From NCBI GenBank assembly GCA_964545875.1, contig CAZJHH010000008.1, forward strand, positions 50,840 through 114,839: DNA of 64,000 bases. The letters run 5' to 3'. The stretch comes from DAIPKP01 sp964545875. GTDB lineage: Bacteria; Synergistota; Synergistia; Synergistales; Aminiphilaceae. Shown piece after piece: positions 42,995 through 52,227 of the stretch. The translations under genes and the position numbers were made by a program. Every line of letters starts with the position of its first letter. Position 1 is the first letter of the stretch. The notes beneath the pieces were generated by a model. The model saw only the letters and a program-made list of their open reading frames with translations, did not search any database and was not told the origin of the DNA.

Positions 42995-44293
42995 ATGGAT
43001 CTGGATACATTTTTTAAGGAAGAAGTAAAACCTGCTTTGGGCTGTACTGAGCCGGGAGCTGTCGCTCTTGCGGCGGCAGTAGCGGCTAAAGCCTTTCTGG
43101 GGAACTCGGAAAAAATCGAAAGCATTACGTTGTGCCTTTCTGCGAATATTTATAAAAACGGCCATAATGTGGGGATACCAGGTGCCCAGGGACTCAAGGG
43201 CAATTGTTTTGCCGCCGCCTTGGGCGTTCTTGCGGGAGAGCCTGCCAGAGGGCTTCAGGTTTTGGCCGACATTAACGAGGATCATGTCGTGAAAGCTCAA
43301 GAGCTTTTAGATCGCGGGGTCGTGAGAGAACACGTGCAATCCCATGTGCCGGATGTTTATGCAGAGGTTGTAATTCGAGGAGAAAACCATAGTGCGGTCG
43401 CCGTTATATCCGGAAGGCACGACTGCGTTGTGGAGTTGCGAGTGGACGGAAAAGCCGTATCCCTGAAATCCGAAGATGTTACGGAAACCCGAGGGGAATT
43501 TCGTTATTTGGAAGAACTTCGAGAAGAGAAGATGGAAGGCCTATGGAGTCTTTGTTCCGAGATTGACGAAGAAATCGAAACGTTTCTCCTGGAAGGCGTT
43601 TCCATGAATCTCGAAGTCGCTTCCATGGGGCTTACAGAAAGCCTGGGTCTCGGTGTGGGCTATGTTCTTTCCTCCCATGCGAGTTCGGGGGATTTGCTCT
43701 GGAAGATTAAAGCTGTTGCCGGTGCCGCTGCGGATGTGCGGATGTCGGGAGCTCCCTGTCCTGTTATGAGTAGCGCTGGTAGCGGCAATCATGGCATTAC
43801 CGCCATTCTGCCGGTGGCGGTTGTTGCGGAGAATCGTAATTCTTCTCCTCGGGAACTTGCCGAGGCCATCGCTCTGAGTCACCTTGTTACGGGATATATT
43901 AAATGTTTTACCGGAAGGCTTACGCCGGTATGTGGATGTGCCGTAGCTGCGGGAGCCGGTGCAGCGGCGGGAATTGTCCGCCTTCTTGGTGGCACGTCAT
44001 CTCAGGCGGAATCTGCGGTAGCCTCTCTTGTGGCCTCGCTTCTCGGAATGCTTTGCGACGGAGCGAAAGGATCCTGTGCTCTTAAGGTCAGCACCGCCGC
44101 CGGAGAAGCGTATACGAGCGCCTTATTGGCGATGGACAATCATGGTGTTATGCAGCGGGAGGGAATTATAGATCCCCGTCTGGAATTTCTGGCTCCTGCT
44201 GTGGGTATTCTCAGCACCCAAGGTTTTGCTTCCGTAGACTTCACGGTCCTCCAGCTTCTTCAGGAAGGCCATGAGGCTGAGTTTTCAAAGTAA
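42995..44293 (+). CDS. L-cysteine desulfidase / UPF0597 family (CdsB/YhaM)
   Basis: 432 residues from ATG 42995; GTG 42986 lies within the GAGAAGGTGA binding site. The serine-dehydratase-like iron-sulfur fold is shown by ALGCTEPGAVALAAAVAA, KNGHNVGIPGAQGLKGN, MSSAGSGNHGITAILPV, PVCGCAVAAGAGAAAGI and LCDGAKGSCALKV, which hold the cluster cysteines. It degrades L-cysteine to pyruvate, sulfide and ammonia anaerobically. With DcyD, both cysteine enantiomers would be covered. Own promoter upstream. Confidence 0.9.
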   Translation: MDLDTFFKEEVKPALGCTEPGAVALAAAVAAKAFLGNSEKIESITLCLSANIYKNGHNVGIPGAQGLKGNCFAAALGVLAGEPARGLQVLADINEDHVVKAQELLDRGVVREHVQSHVPDVYAEVVIRGENHSAVAVISGRHDCVVELRVDGKAVSLKSEDVTETRGEFRYLEELREEKMEGLWSLCSEIDEEIETFLLEGVSMNLEVASMGLTESLGLGVGYVLSSHASSGDLLWKIKAVAGAAADVRMSGAPCPVMSSAGSGNHGITAILPVAVVAENRNSSPRELAEAIALSHLVTGYIKCFTGRLTPVCGCAVAAGAGAAAGIVRLLGGTSSQAESAVASLVASLLGMLCDGAKGSCALKVSTAAGEAYTSALLAMDNHGVMQREGIIDPRLEFLAPAVGILSTQGFASVDFTVLQLLQEGHEAEFSK

Positions 44294-44505
44294 AAGAGGT
44301 ATTTCTCGACGGGAAAGGGGGCTCGGCTGGCATTTCAGCTTTTAGCAATGTCTTTTAGCACTTGCGAGAATTTTTGAATAGGACGGGGTTTTTGGAAGGT
44401 TCTTTTTTCCTGTTATTTTCATGAAAATTTTGGAATTGCATGAAAAAAGGATTTTTGCGGGCTGATTCAGGTTTTTAGGTTATGTGGGAAAGGAGAGATT
44501 ATGTT

Positions 44506-46203
44506 ATGAATAAAAGGCTGCATACGTTTTTGTCCTCCCTTTGGGTCACAGCATTATTGAGCCTCTTTTTAATAGCGAGCACCATGGCATATGCCGAGGT
44601 GACAGATCGTTATCTTGTCTGGAATCTTGGGGATGAGGCCAAAAGCTGGTCTCCCATTACCAATACTCAAACCGTGGCCGACCATATGGTCAAACAGCTT
44701 TTTGAGGGGCTTACCGTAAGCTCCGCTGCGGGAATTGTTCCCGGAGTGGCGGAGAGCTGGGAAGTTTCTCCGGACGGAAAAACCTACACCTTCCATTTAC
44801 GTAAAAATGCGAAATGGTCCGACGGGTCTCCCGTTACCGCCAAGGATTTTGAATATTCCTGGCGTCAGATTTGCGATCCGAAAATCGCTTCCGAGGCACT
44901 TCAATCCATAACGGATTTTGTTCAGGGAGCAAAGGAATATTTCGAAGGCACCGGATCTTATGAGGATATAAAAGCCACCGCTCTTGACGATTATACCTTT
45001 GAAGTCGTGTTGAGAAATCCCGCCCCCTTTTTCCCTCTTCGTGCCGCTGCGGATGTGTACTGTCCCGTAAAAAAGGAAGTGGTGGAGAAGTACGGCGAGG
45101 GGTGGGAGAAAAACCCTGAAACTTGCGTCAGTAATGGCCCTTTCCGGATGGCGGAATACCACATCGGATCGCATTTTATTTTTGAAAAGAATCCTTACTA
45201 CTGGGATGCCGATGCGGTGAAACTCAAGGGGATAAAGGTCGTCCTCATCAGTGATGCCAATACTTCGCTCCAGGGATATCAGGCGGGGGAAATCGATGTA
45301 ACCGATGTGCTCCCGAGTGAGCAGATTCCCCGGCTGGTGGCCGAGGATCCCAATGTGATTGTTGTTCCGGATACCGGAACTCTTTTTATGAATTTCAATT
45401 GTGACAAGCCTCCTTTTGATAATGTGAATGTACGCAAGGCCATTGCTCACGCCATCGATCGCAAGGCCATCGTTGAACAGGTCACCAAGGGAGGCGAGAT
45501 TCCCGCCTGTGGATATATAGATCCTCACTGTCTCAAGACCGACGGCACCATGTATCGCCCTCTTGAGGACGATGGTTATCCCGCCATAGATGAAAAGTAT
45601 GGCATCGATCCTCGGGGAGCTACTGTGGAAAAAGCTCGTGCTTTTTTGGAAAAAGCCGGATATCCCAACGGTGAAGGTTTTCCCGAAGTCGAATTGGCCT
45701 ATGCAAATACCGAGAAGTACAAAAGAATTTGCGAAGCCATTCAGCAGATGCTCAAGACCAATCTCAATATCAACGTGGTTCTTCGAGGAGAGGAGAGCAG
45801 CGTTTTCATTTCCACCAAAACGTTGGGTAAATACGATATGGCTACTGGAGGATGGACGAATCACCCCATGGATGCCAACGGGCTGGTCAAGCTTTTCCAT
45901 TCTCAGAATGGCAGCAATACCGCTCAGTGGAGATGGCAGGAATATCGCGGTGCTCCCCATGATACCGTGTTGAATCCCGGTAACAAGGCTTTTGACGAGG
46001 CTTTTGACAAAGCCATGGCCTCGGTGGGGGAAGCCCGCGACAACGCCTGGCGTGAAGCGGAAGATGCCTTGGTAGGGGATATGCCCATCACCGCTTTGTA
46101 TCACCCTACGGCGGTTATGCTGATCGACCAGGAGAGGGTTTCCGGTGTAGAGGTAACGCAATCCAATTCTTTTATGTTCAAATATGCGGAGATTATCGAA
46201 TAA
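44506..46203 (+). CDS. oppA: Oligopeptide ABC transporter substrate-binding protein
   Basis: 565 residues from ATG 44506 (AAAGGAGAG upstream). Signal peptide at residues ~10-36 ending in AYA. SBP family 5 landmarks: HMVKQLFEGLTV, VAESWEVSPDGKTYTFHLRKNAKWSDGSP, NVRKAIAHAIDR and the C-terminal peptide-binding lobes. Captures peptides outside the membrane for OppBCDF. A hairpin after the gene probably keeps OppA more abundant than the membrane components. Confidence 0.95.
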   Translation: MNKRLHTFLSSLWVTALLSLFLIASTMAYAEVTDRYLVWNLGDEAKSWSPITNTQTVADHMVKQLFEGLTVSSAAGIVPGVAESWEVSPDGKTYTFHLRKNAKWSDGSPVTAKDFEYSWRQICDPKIASEALQSITDFVQGAKEYFEGTGSYEDIKATALDDYTFEVVLRNPAPFFPLRAAADVYCPVKKEVVEKYGEGWEKNPETCVSNGPFRMAEYHIGSHFIFEKNPYYWDADAVKLKGIKVVLISDANTSLQGYQAGEIDVTDVLPSEQIPRLVAEDPNVIVVPDTGTLFMNFNCDKPPFDNVNVRKAIAHAIDRKAIVEQVTKGGEIPACGYIDPHCLKTDGTMYRPLEDDGYPAIDEKYGIDPRGATVEKARAFLEKAGYPNGEGFPEVELAYANTEKYKRICEAIQQMLKTNLNINVVLRGEESSVFISTKTLGKYDMATGGWTNHPMDANGLVKLFHSQNGSNTAQWRWQEYRGAPHDTVLNPGNKAFDEAFDKAMASVGEARDNAWREAEDALVGDMPITALYHPTAVMLIDQERVSGVEVTQSNSFMFKYAEIIE

Positions 46204-46272
46204 GCGGAGAAGAAAAAAGGGGATTGGGAACTTTTTTCTAACATTGCTGGGTAATTCTGAAGATTTGCGGAA

Positions 46273-46301
46273 GGAGACGGCTTTGAAATCTTGCCGTCTC
46301 C
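46273..46301 (+). terminator. oppA-oppB intergenic hairpin
   Basis: GGAGACGGC pairs with GCCGTCTCC around an 11-base loop, followed by a pyrimidine-rich stretch. Probable partial terminator. Confidence 0.65.
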
Positions 46302-46374
46302 TTCTTCCTCCTTTTTGTTTCGGTAACTTGTCTGACTGTTGGTTTTACAGGGATTGGAGGGGACACGGCCTGCC

Positions 46375-47292
46375 ATGCTTACATATATCGTTAAGAGAGT
46401 GTGCGCCGCCTTAATGACTATCTGGTTTATTATGACGCTGACGTTTTTTCTGATGAATGCCATTCCGGGGGATCCTTTTGCCAGCGAAAAAATGTCCGAT
46501 CCCGTCATCATACAGGCGATAAAAGAAAAATATGGCCTTGATAAGCCATTGATTTCTCGTTATTTCAAATATGTGGGTGAATATCTTCATGGTGATTTCG
46601 GTGTTTCTTTCGCAAAAGTCGGGCTATCTACCAACGATATCATTGCCGCAGGTTTTCCATACTCTCTCCGAATAGGTTTATACGCTTCAGCCATGGTTCT
46701 GGTGCTGGGGGTTTTTTTCGGTATTCTGGCGGCTCTCAGGCAGAATAAATTCGTGGACCGGCTGCTAATGATTTTTTCGACTCTGGGAGCTACGATTCCA
46801 AGCTTTGTTTTTGCTACGGGGTTTTTGCTGCTTTTCAGCAAGATGTTGGGATGGGTGCCCGCATACGGGGTGGGGAATTGGAGAGGATACATTGGACCTA
46901 TCGTTGTGAGCGCTCTTTTTTCGCTTTCCTTCGTGGTCCGGCTCATGCGCTCTTCCATGCTGGACGTACTGAACCAGGATTACATTCGTACTGCCCGGGC
47001 CAAGGGACTTCCCGAGTTCAAGGTGTTAGGCAAGCATGCGCTACGGAACGCCATCCTTCCGGTGGTGACCTATATAGGTCCTATGTTTGCGGCGTTGATT
47101 ACAGGATCTTTCGTGGTTGAAAAGGTCTTTGGCATTCCCGGAATAGGAAATCTTTTTACGGGAAGTATTTTGAATCGTGACTATACCATGATCATGGGGA
47201 TTACCGTTTTTTTCGCGATTCTTCTGGTGTTTTGTGTTTTGGTAGTGGATATCCTTTATGTTCTCATTGACCCTCGCATTAAGTATGAGTAG
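46375..47292 (+). CDS. oppB: Oligopeptide ABC transporter permease OppB
   Basis: 305 residues from ATG 46375 (MLTYIVKRVCAALMTIWF, the usual OppB start). Six membrane segments, FLLMNAIPGDPF-type first loop and the EAA loop near TARAKGLPEFKVLGKHALRNAILPV. Upstream GGAGGGG is rather far, and an in-frame TTG at 46354 is an alternative start. oppC begins 10 bp after the stop. Confidence 0.94.
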   Translation: MLTYIVKRVCAALMTIWFIMTLTFFLMNAIPGDPFASEKMSDPVIIQAIKEKYGLDKPLISRYFKYVGEYLHGDFGVSFAKVGLSTNDIIAAGFPYSLRIGLYASAMVLVLGVFFGILAALRQNKFVDRLLMIFSTLGATIPSFVFATGFLLLFSKMLGWVPAYGVGNWRGYIGPIVVSALFSLSFVVRLMRSSMLDVLNQDYIRTARAKGLPEFKVLGKHALRNAILPVVTYIGPMFAALITGSFVVEKVFGIPGIGNLFTGSILNRDYTMIMGITVFFAILLVFCVLVVDILYVLIDPRIKYE

Positions 47293-47302
47293 GAGACCTC
47301 TT

Positions 47303-48640
47303 ATGGCAAAAGAAGCGAAAATTACGGAAGTCCTTTGGGAACCTCTGGATGTAGAGGAGAAAGATGCGGAAAGGATTGATCGGCCCAGCCTCACTTTCTG
47401 GCAAGATGGCTGGATGCGTCTTTGCCGGAACAAGGTCGCCATGGTTTCCATGTTTTATATTATATTCATTGCCCTGGGATCGATCCTCATTCCTTTCTTC
47501 TGGAAATATTCCTATGAGGAACAGGATCTTGCCATGGCAAATCTACCTCCTTTTATGACGACCTACGTTCTGGATGAGGACACAAATCTGTATGTAACTC
47601 CTCAATACTCTCTGGTAGAGCTCTCTTCGGGGGGAGAATTAAGACGATTGGTAAGTCCTGTGCGGCGTGATATGGTTCAGAAAAAAAATTACTATACTGT
47701 AAATGACAAGAAAGTCGTACTGGATTATAGCCATTACAGCAAAGCCGTTCTTGAATTCCGGCGGTTGGAGAAAGCTGCGGAACGTTCCGGCAAAGAGGAA
47801 GTGGATATAAAAAGCGCGGCTTTTCTCCGGGACTGGTTTTCGAATCAACCCTCCCGGACAACGATCTCTCTTGAAGAGGCCCGTCAAATTCTGGAAAAGA
47901 GGCTGGAGCGCGTTTCTCTTTCCGTTGAGGGAGTGCCCTTGACTCAGCATGAGCGGCTTCGAAACCGTTCCTATCTTTTGGGTACCGATAGCCTGGGAAG
48001 GGATCTTTTTATCCGAATTGTATACGGCGCTCGAATTTCCTTGACCGTAGGAGTTGTAGCGGCTCTCATCAATTTTATGGTGGGTGTTTTCTACGGAGGT
48101 ATAGCGGGATATCTCGGAGGGCGAATCGATAACGTGATGATGCGGATTGTGGATATCATTTCTTCGATTCCCATGGCCTTATACGTCATTCTCATCATGG
48201 TTGTCATCGGTCCCGGCTTGGTTTCGATCATTCTTGCCCTGGGTTTGACCTTCTGGGTGAAAATGGCCCGAATCGTTCGGGGGCAAGTTCTTACGTTGAA
48301 GCAACAGGAATTCGTTAAAGCGGCGATTGTGGTCGGAGCCGATACGAAACGAATAATGAATAAACATTTAATTCCCAACATGATGGGGCCTATCATGGTA
48401 AATATCGCTATGCAGATCCCAAGCGCGATTTTCAACGAGGCCTTTCTCAGTTTCGTGGGGCTCGGCATCTCGGCTCCCATGGCCTCCTGGGGCACTCTTT
48501 GCAATGATGCTCTTGCAGGTATTTATGTGTATCCTTATCAAATGGTCTTTCCTGCCATCGCCATTTCCACGACGATTTTTACGTTCAATATGTTCAGCGA
48601 CGGGCTTCGAGATGCTTTTGATCCAAGGCTCAGAAAGTAA
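47303..48640 (+). CDS. oppC: Oligopeptide ABC transporter permease OppC with large extra loop
   Basis: 445 residues from ATG 47303 (TAGGAGACC upstream), against about 300 for usual OppC. The N-terminal OppC_N part and TM1 (residues ~40-65) are followed by ~160 extra residues, mostly charged, predicted outside the membrane, before the conserved LLGTDSLGRDLFIRIVYGARISL and the remaining five helices with the EAA loop KAAIVVGADTKRIMNKHLIPN. The insert may contact the binding protein. Confidence 0.92.
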   Translation: MAKEAKITEVLWEPLDVEEKDAERIDRPSLTFWQDGWMRLCRNKVAMVSMFYIIFIALGSILIPFFWKYSYEEQDLAMANLPPFMTTYVLDEDTNLYVTPQYSLVELSSGGELRRLVSPVRRDMVQKKNYYTVNDKKVVLDYSHYSKAVLEFRRLEKAAERSGKEEVDIKSAAFLRDWFSNQPSRTTISLEEARQILEKRLERVSLSVEGVPLTQHERLRNRSYLLGTDSLGRDLFIRIVYGARISLTVGVVAALINFMVGVFYGGIAGYLGGRIDNVMMRIVDIISSIPMALYVILIMVVIGPGLVSIILALGLTFWVKMARIVRGQVLTLKQQEFVKAAIVVGADTKRIMNKHLIPNMMGPIMVNIAMQIPSAIFNEAFLSFVGLGISAPMASWGTLCNDALAGIYVYPYQMVFPAIAISTTIFTFNMFSDGLRDAFDPRLRK

Positions 48641-48656
48641 AAGGAGGAAGTTTGTT

Positions 48657-49697
48657 ATGGGCGACACTCTCTTGCAGATACATCATCTCCATACCTCCTT
48701 TTTCACGCAATTGGGAGAAGTAAAGGCTATTCGCGACGTAAGCTTCCGGCTGGACAAGGGGGAAATTCTGGGAATTGTCGGTGAATCCGGAAGCGGTAAG
48801 AGCGTTACCTCCTTATCTATAATGAAATTGCTTCCCTATCCGGGGAAAATCGTAAGCGGTGAAATCCTGCTTGACGGAGAAAACCTCGTTTCTAAATCGA
48901 GTCGCCAGATGAGAAGGATTCACGGGGATAAAATTGCCATGATTTTTCAAGATCCCATGACATCGCTGAACCCTCTTTTTAGCATAGGGAACCAAATCGT
49001 TGAAGCCATTACGGAGCACCAACGGATTTCCCGCCGCAAGGCCGTGGAAAAGGCCGTCGATATGCTCCGGATTGTGGGTATTCCTTCGCCGGAAAAACGT
49101 ATTCGCAGCTTCCCTTACGAATTTTCCGGCGGTATGCGGCAGAGAGCTATGATTGCCATGGCCCTCTCTTGCGAGCCTGAACTCTTGATTGCGGACGAAC
49201 CTACCACGGCGCTGGACGTCACCATTCAGGCTCAGGTGCTGCGGCTTATCAAGGAGTTGAACGATTCCCTCGGCACTGCCACAATTCTTATCACCCATAA
49301 TTTGGGCTGTGCCGCCAGTACTTGCGATCGCATTCTCGTCATGTACGGAGGGCAAATTATGGAAGAGGCGCCGGTGGATGAAATTTTTTACGATCCCCGC
49401 CATCCCTATACCATGGGGTTGCTGCATTCGATTCCCAAGGCCACGGCAAGAGAGGCCCAAGAGCGTTTGGTCCCTATTTTGGGAACTCCTCCGGATATGC
49501 TGCACCCTCCTACGGGATGCCCTTTTTATCCGCGCTGTGTTTTTGCCATGAAAATCTGCGCTTCCCGAGAAGTTCCTGAGTTTGTCATCAGTGACGGACA
49601 TCGGGCAAAGTGCTGGCTTTGTCATCCCGAAGCGCCTCGAATAGAGAAATATGAAGCCCAGAAGGGAGGAGTGCGGCATGAAGCTGCAAAAGAGTAA
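48657..49697 (+). CDS. oppD: Oligopeptide ABC transporter ATPase OppD
   Basis: 346 residues from ATG 48657 (AAAGGAGG upstream). Walker A GESGSGKS, Q-loop MIFQDPMTSLNP, signature FSGGMRQRAMIA, Walker B LLIADEPTTALD, and the C-terminal cluster-type region HPPTGCPFYPRCVFAMKIC typical of OppD/DppD. Overlaps oppF by 20 bp. Supplies energy for peptide uptake. Confidence 0.96.
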   Translation: MGDTLLQIHHLHTSFFTQLGEVKAIRDVSFRLDKGEILGIVGESGSGKSVTSLSIMKLLPYPGKIVSGEILLDGENLVSKSSRQMRRIHGDKIAMIFQDPMTSLNPLFSIGNQIVEAITEHQRISRRKAVEKAVDMLRIVGIPSPEKRIRSFPYEFSGGMRQRAMIAMALSCEPELLIADEPTTALDVTIQAQVLRLIKELNDSLGTATILITHNLGCAASTCDRILVMYGGQIMEEAPVDEIFYDPRHPYTMGLLHSIPKATAREAQERLVPILGTPPDMLHPPTGCPFYPRCVFAMKICASREVPEFVISDGHRAKCWLCHPEAPRIEKYEAQKGGVRHEAAKE

Positions 49698-50664
49698 CTG
49701 CTCTCTTCTTGAAGTCAGAAATTTGAAAATGTATTTTAAGCGGCATACCGGAATTCTTTCTCGCCGTGTGGAATACGTAAAGGCCGTGGACGATGTTTCT
49801 TTCTCTATCGAACGGGGAGAAACCTTTGGCTTGGTTGGGGAATCCGGATGCGGAAAATCCACTACGGGATGTTCCATAGTGCGGCTTTATAAACCTACAT
49901 CGGGGCACATCTTTTATGACGGCCTGGATTTGGCGGAGCTTTCGACAAAGGAAATGTGGCCTTATCGTAGAAAACTTCAGATGATTTTTCAGGATCCCTA
50001 TGCCTCGTTAAACCCTCGCATGACGGTCTCGGACATTATCGGTGAACCTCTCGATATTTTTAATATTTCCAAAGGTCGGGAGCGCCGGGATAGAATTAGT
50101 AAACTGCTTGAAGTGGTGGGTTTGAGTAAAAGCCATGCGAGCCGTTATCCTCACGAGTTCTCGGGAGGGCAGCGTCAAAGGATCGGTATTGCCCGGGCCT
50201 TGGCTGTCAACCCTGAATTTATCGTTTGCGATGAGCCCATTTCAGCGCTTGACGTGTCCATCCAGGCCCAGGTTATAAATATGCTGGAGGAGCTGCAGGA
50301 ACAGTTGGGGCTTACGTATTTATTTATCGCCCATGATCTTTCGGTGGTTCGCCATATTTCCAGGCGCGTGGGGGTAATGTATTTGGGCTCTTTAGTGGAA
50401 ATGGCTTCTACGGAAGATCTTTTTCGCAACACCTTGCATCCCTACACTCAAGCCCTCCTTTCCGCTGTTCCCGTGCCTGACCCGGAACTCAGTCGAAGGA
50501 TGAATGCCCAGGTGTTAGAGGGGGACGTCCCAAGTCCGATCGATACGCCCAGAGGGTGTAAATTTGCCTCTCGCTGCATGAGGGCGCGAAAAAATTGCTT
50601 TGACTCGGCGCCATCCCTCAGAAACGTTGGTTCTGAGCATTATGTGGCGTGTCATTATGTTTGA
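49678..50664 (+). CDS. oppF: Oligopeptide ABC transporter ATPase OppF
   Basis: 328 residues from ATG 49678 (GGGAGGAG upstream), inside the end of oppD. Walker A GESGCGKST, signature FSGGQRQRIGIARAL, Walker B FIVCDEPISALD, C-terminal GCKFASRCMRARKNC. Partner ATPase to OppD in the peptide importer. Confidence 0.96.
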   Translation: MKLQKSNCSLLEVRNLKMYFKRHTGILSRRVEYVKAVDDVSFSIERGETFGLVGESGCGKSTTGCSIVRLYKPTSGHIFYDGLDLAELSTKEMWPYRRKLQMIFQDPYASLNPRMTVSDIIGEPLDIFNISKGRERRDRISKLLEVVGLSKSHASRYPHEFSGGQRQRIGIARALAVNPEFIVCDEPISALDVSIQAQVINMLEELQEQLGLTYLFIAHDLSVVRHISRRVGVMYLGSLVEMASTEDLFRNTLHPYTQALLSAVPVPDPELSRRMNAQVLEGDVPSPIDTPRGCKFASRCMRARKNCFDSAPSLRNVGSEHYVACHYV

Positions 50665-50724
50665 AAATTTGATCATTCGTTTCTTTGAGTGATAGCGCTT
50701 TGTTATGGAGAAAGGGTGACTCGT

Positions 50725-52104
50725 ATGGCTTTAACTCTTGCGGATTTGGTGTGGCTTACGGTAAATTTGCCCGAAGATGTGGAAAAACTTAAGTGGTTTG
50801 GAGATTTCGACCGCGCTCAGAATGTCATCGATCTTTACTTGAACAGAGATATTCCGGAAGCCCTGAGAAAACGGCTTTCTATAGAAAAAGAGCTGCTTCG
50901 GAGAATGCCTTTGGGCTATCGCTATTCCCATGATGAAGCTCTCCGAATTTTGCGTGATGCCCTTGTGGATTTCAAGGATGAAGAGTTGGAAAGTTTGAGA
51001 GACAACAATGCGGTGGAGTGGATCTATATCCGGGGAGAGGTTCACTATAAGGATAATTTTTTGGAAAATTTGCTTAAAACCAGGAAAGATTATGCGGACC
51101 GGGAGAAGAATCCTTCGCAAAAATCTCAAAGCCGAACCAATGCGGAGTTATTGGATGCCGTTATTGAAAAATTAAAAACAAAGGGCGCCATAACGTACCG
51201 TCATCATATTCGCACGACCCTTACCGTTTCCTCCGAAGCGGAAAGGATAGGTGAACCAGTTCGGATTTATATTCCCATTCCTGCCTCATGTGAGAATGTA
51301 AAAAATTTTACATTGCTGGAGACCGTGCCGCGGCCTCATTTGATTTCTCCGCCGGAGTACCCTCTTCGTACGGTTTGTTTTGAGACCACACTGGAAAAGG
51401 GGCAAAAATTTTCTGTGGAGTACGAGTTTGAAAACCACATGTTCTATCAAAAGCTGGAACCCGCAAAAGTGCTGAAAGCACAGCCCACGTTTTACACGGA
51501 AGAACAGCTTCCTCATATTTGGATGACTCCCTATTTGAAATCTCTTGCCGCGGAGATTACCGCGGGATGTGAAAATAACCCTTTGCAGAAAGCGAGAAGA
51601 ATTTACGACTACATCACTACTCACGTGAAATACTCTTATGTGCGCCCCTATTTCACCATTACAAACATTCCCGATTATGTCGCCACGGGATTCAAAGGAG
51701 ATTGCGGAATCCAGGCGCTTTTGTTCATCACCTTATGCCGTATCTGCGGTATTCCCGCTAGATGGCAGAGCGGACTGTACAGCACTTCTTTGGATGTGGG
51801 GAGCCACGATTGGGCTCAATTTTATGTCGCTCCCTACGGCTGGCTTTTTGCGGACTGTTCTTTCGGCGGTGGGGCGTATCGCCGCGGTGCCATGAATCGT
51901 TGGGACTTCTATTTTGGAAACCTCGATCCCTTCAGGGTTCCCACCTGCTCGGAATTTCAGCACGAGCTCATGCCTCTCTGTCGATTCATGCGCAATGATC
52001 CTTACGACAACCAAGTAGGTGAGGTGGAATTCGAAACTCATGGATTGAATGGCAAGGAATTTGATACTGAACATGCCTTGGTTTCTATTGAGGAGCTGAG
52101 GTAG
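50725..52104 (+). CDS. Transglutaminase-like domain protein
   Basis: 459 residues from ATG 50725 (GAAAGGG upstream). No signal peptide is seen. The C-terminal half has a transglutaminase-like core: Cys in GFKGDCGIQALLFITLCRICGIPARWQSG, His in SHDWAQFYVAPYGWLFADCS with the Asp following. The N-terminal ~150 residues are helical and unrecognised. Bacterial members are usually cysteine peptidases or amidases acting on peptides. Placed between the Opp importer and DppA, so processing of imported peptides is the likely role. Confidence 0.85.
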   Translation: MALTLADLVWLTVNLPEDVEKLKWFGDFDRAQNVIDLYLNRDIPEALRKRLSIEKELLRRMPLGYRYSHDEALRILRDALVDFKDEELESLRDNNAVEWIYIRGEVHYKDNFLENLLKTRKDYADREKNPSQKSQSRTNAELLDAVIEKLKTKGAITYRHHIRTTLTVSSEAERIGEPVRIYIPIPASCENVKNFTLLETVPRPHLISPPEYPLRTVCFETTLEKGQKFSVEYEFENHMFYQKLEPAKVLKAQPTFYTEEQLPHIWMTPYLKSLAAEITAGCENNPLQKARRIYDYITTHVKYSYVRPYFTITNIPDYVATGFKGDCGIQALLFITLCRICGIPARWQSGLYSTSLDVGSHDWAQFYVAPYGWLFADCSFGGGAYRRGAMNRWDFYFGNLDPFRVPTCSEFQHELMPLCRFMRNDPYDNQVGEVEFETHGLNGKEFDTEHALVSIEELR

Positions 52105-52227
52105 CTTCAGGTTTTTCCCAAGAATTTACTGCTATTTTGGCTATACGGCGTGAGGGATGGGATTGTCGCTTCGTATTTTGGGAGAATCCCAAAGAATAGA
52201 AACATGTTCGTTCGGGAGGCGAAGAAA

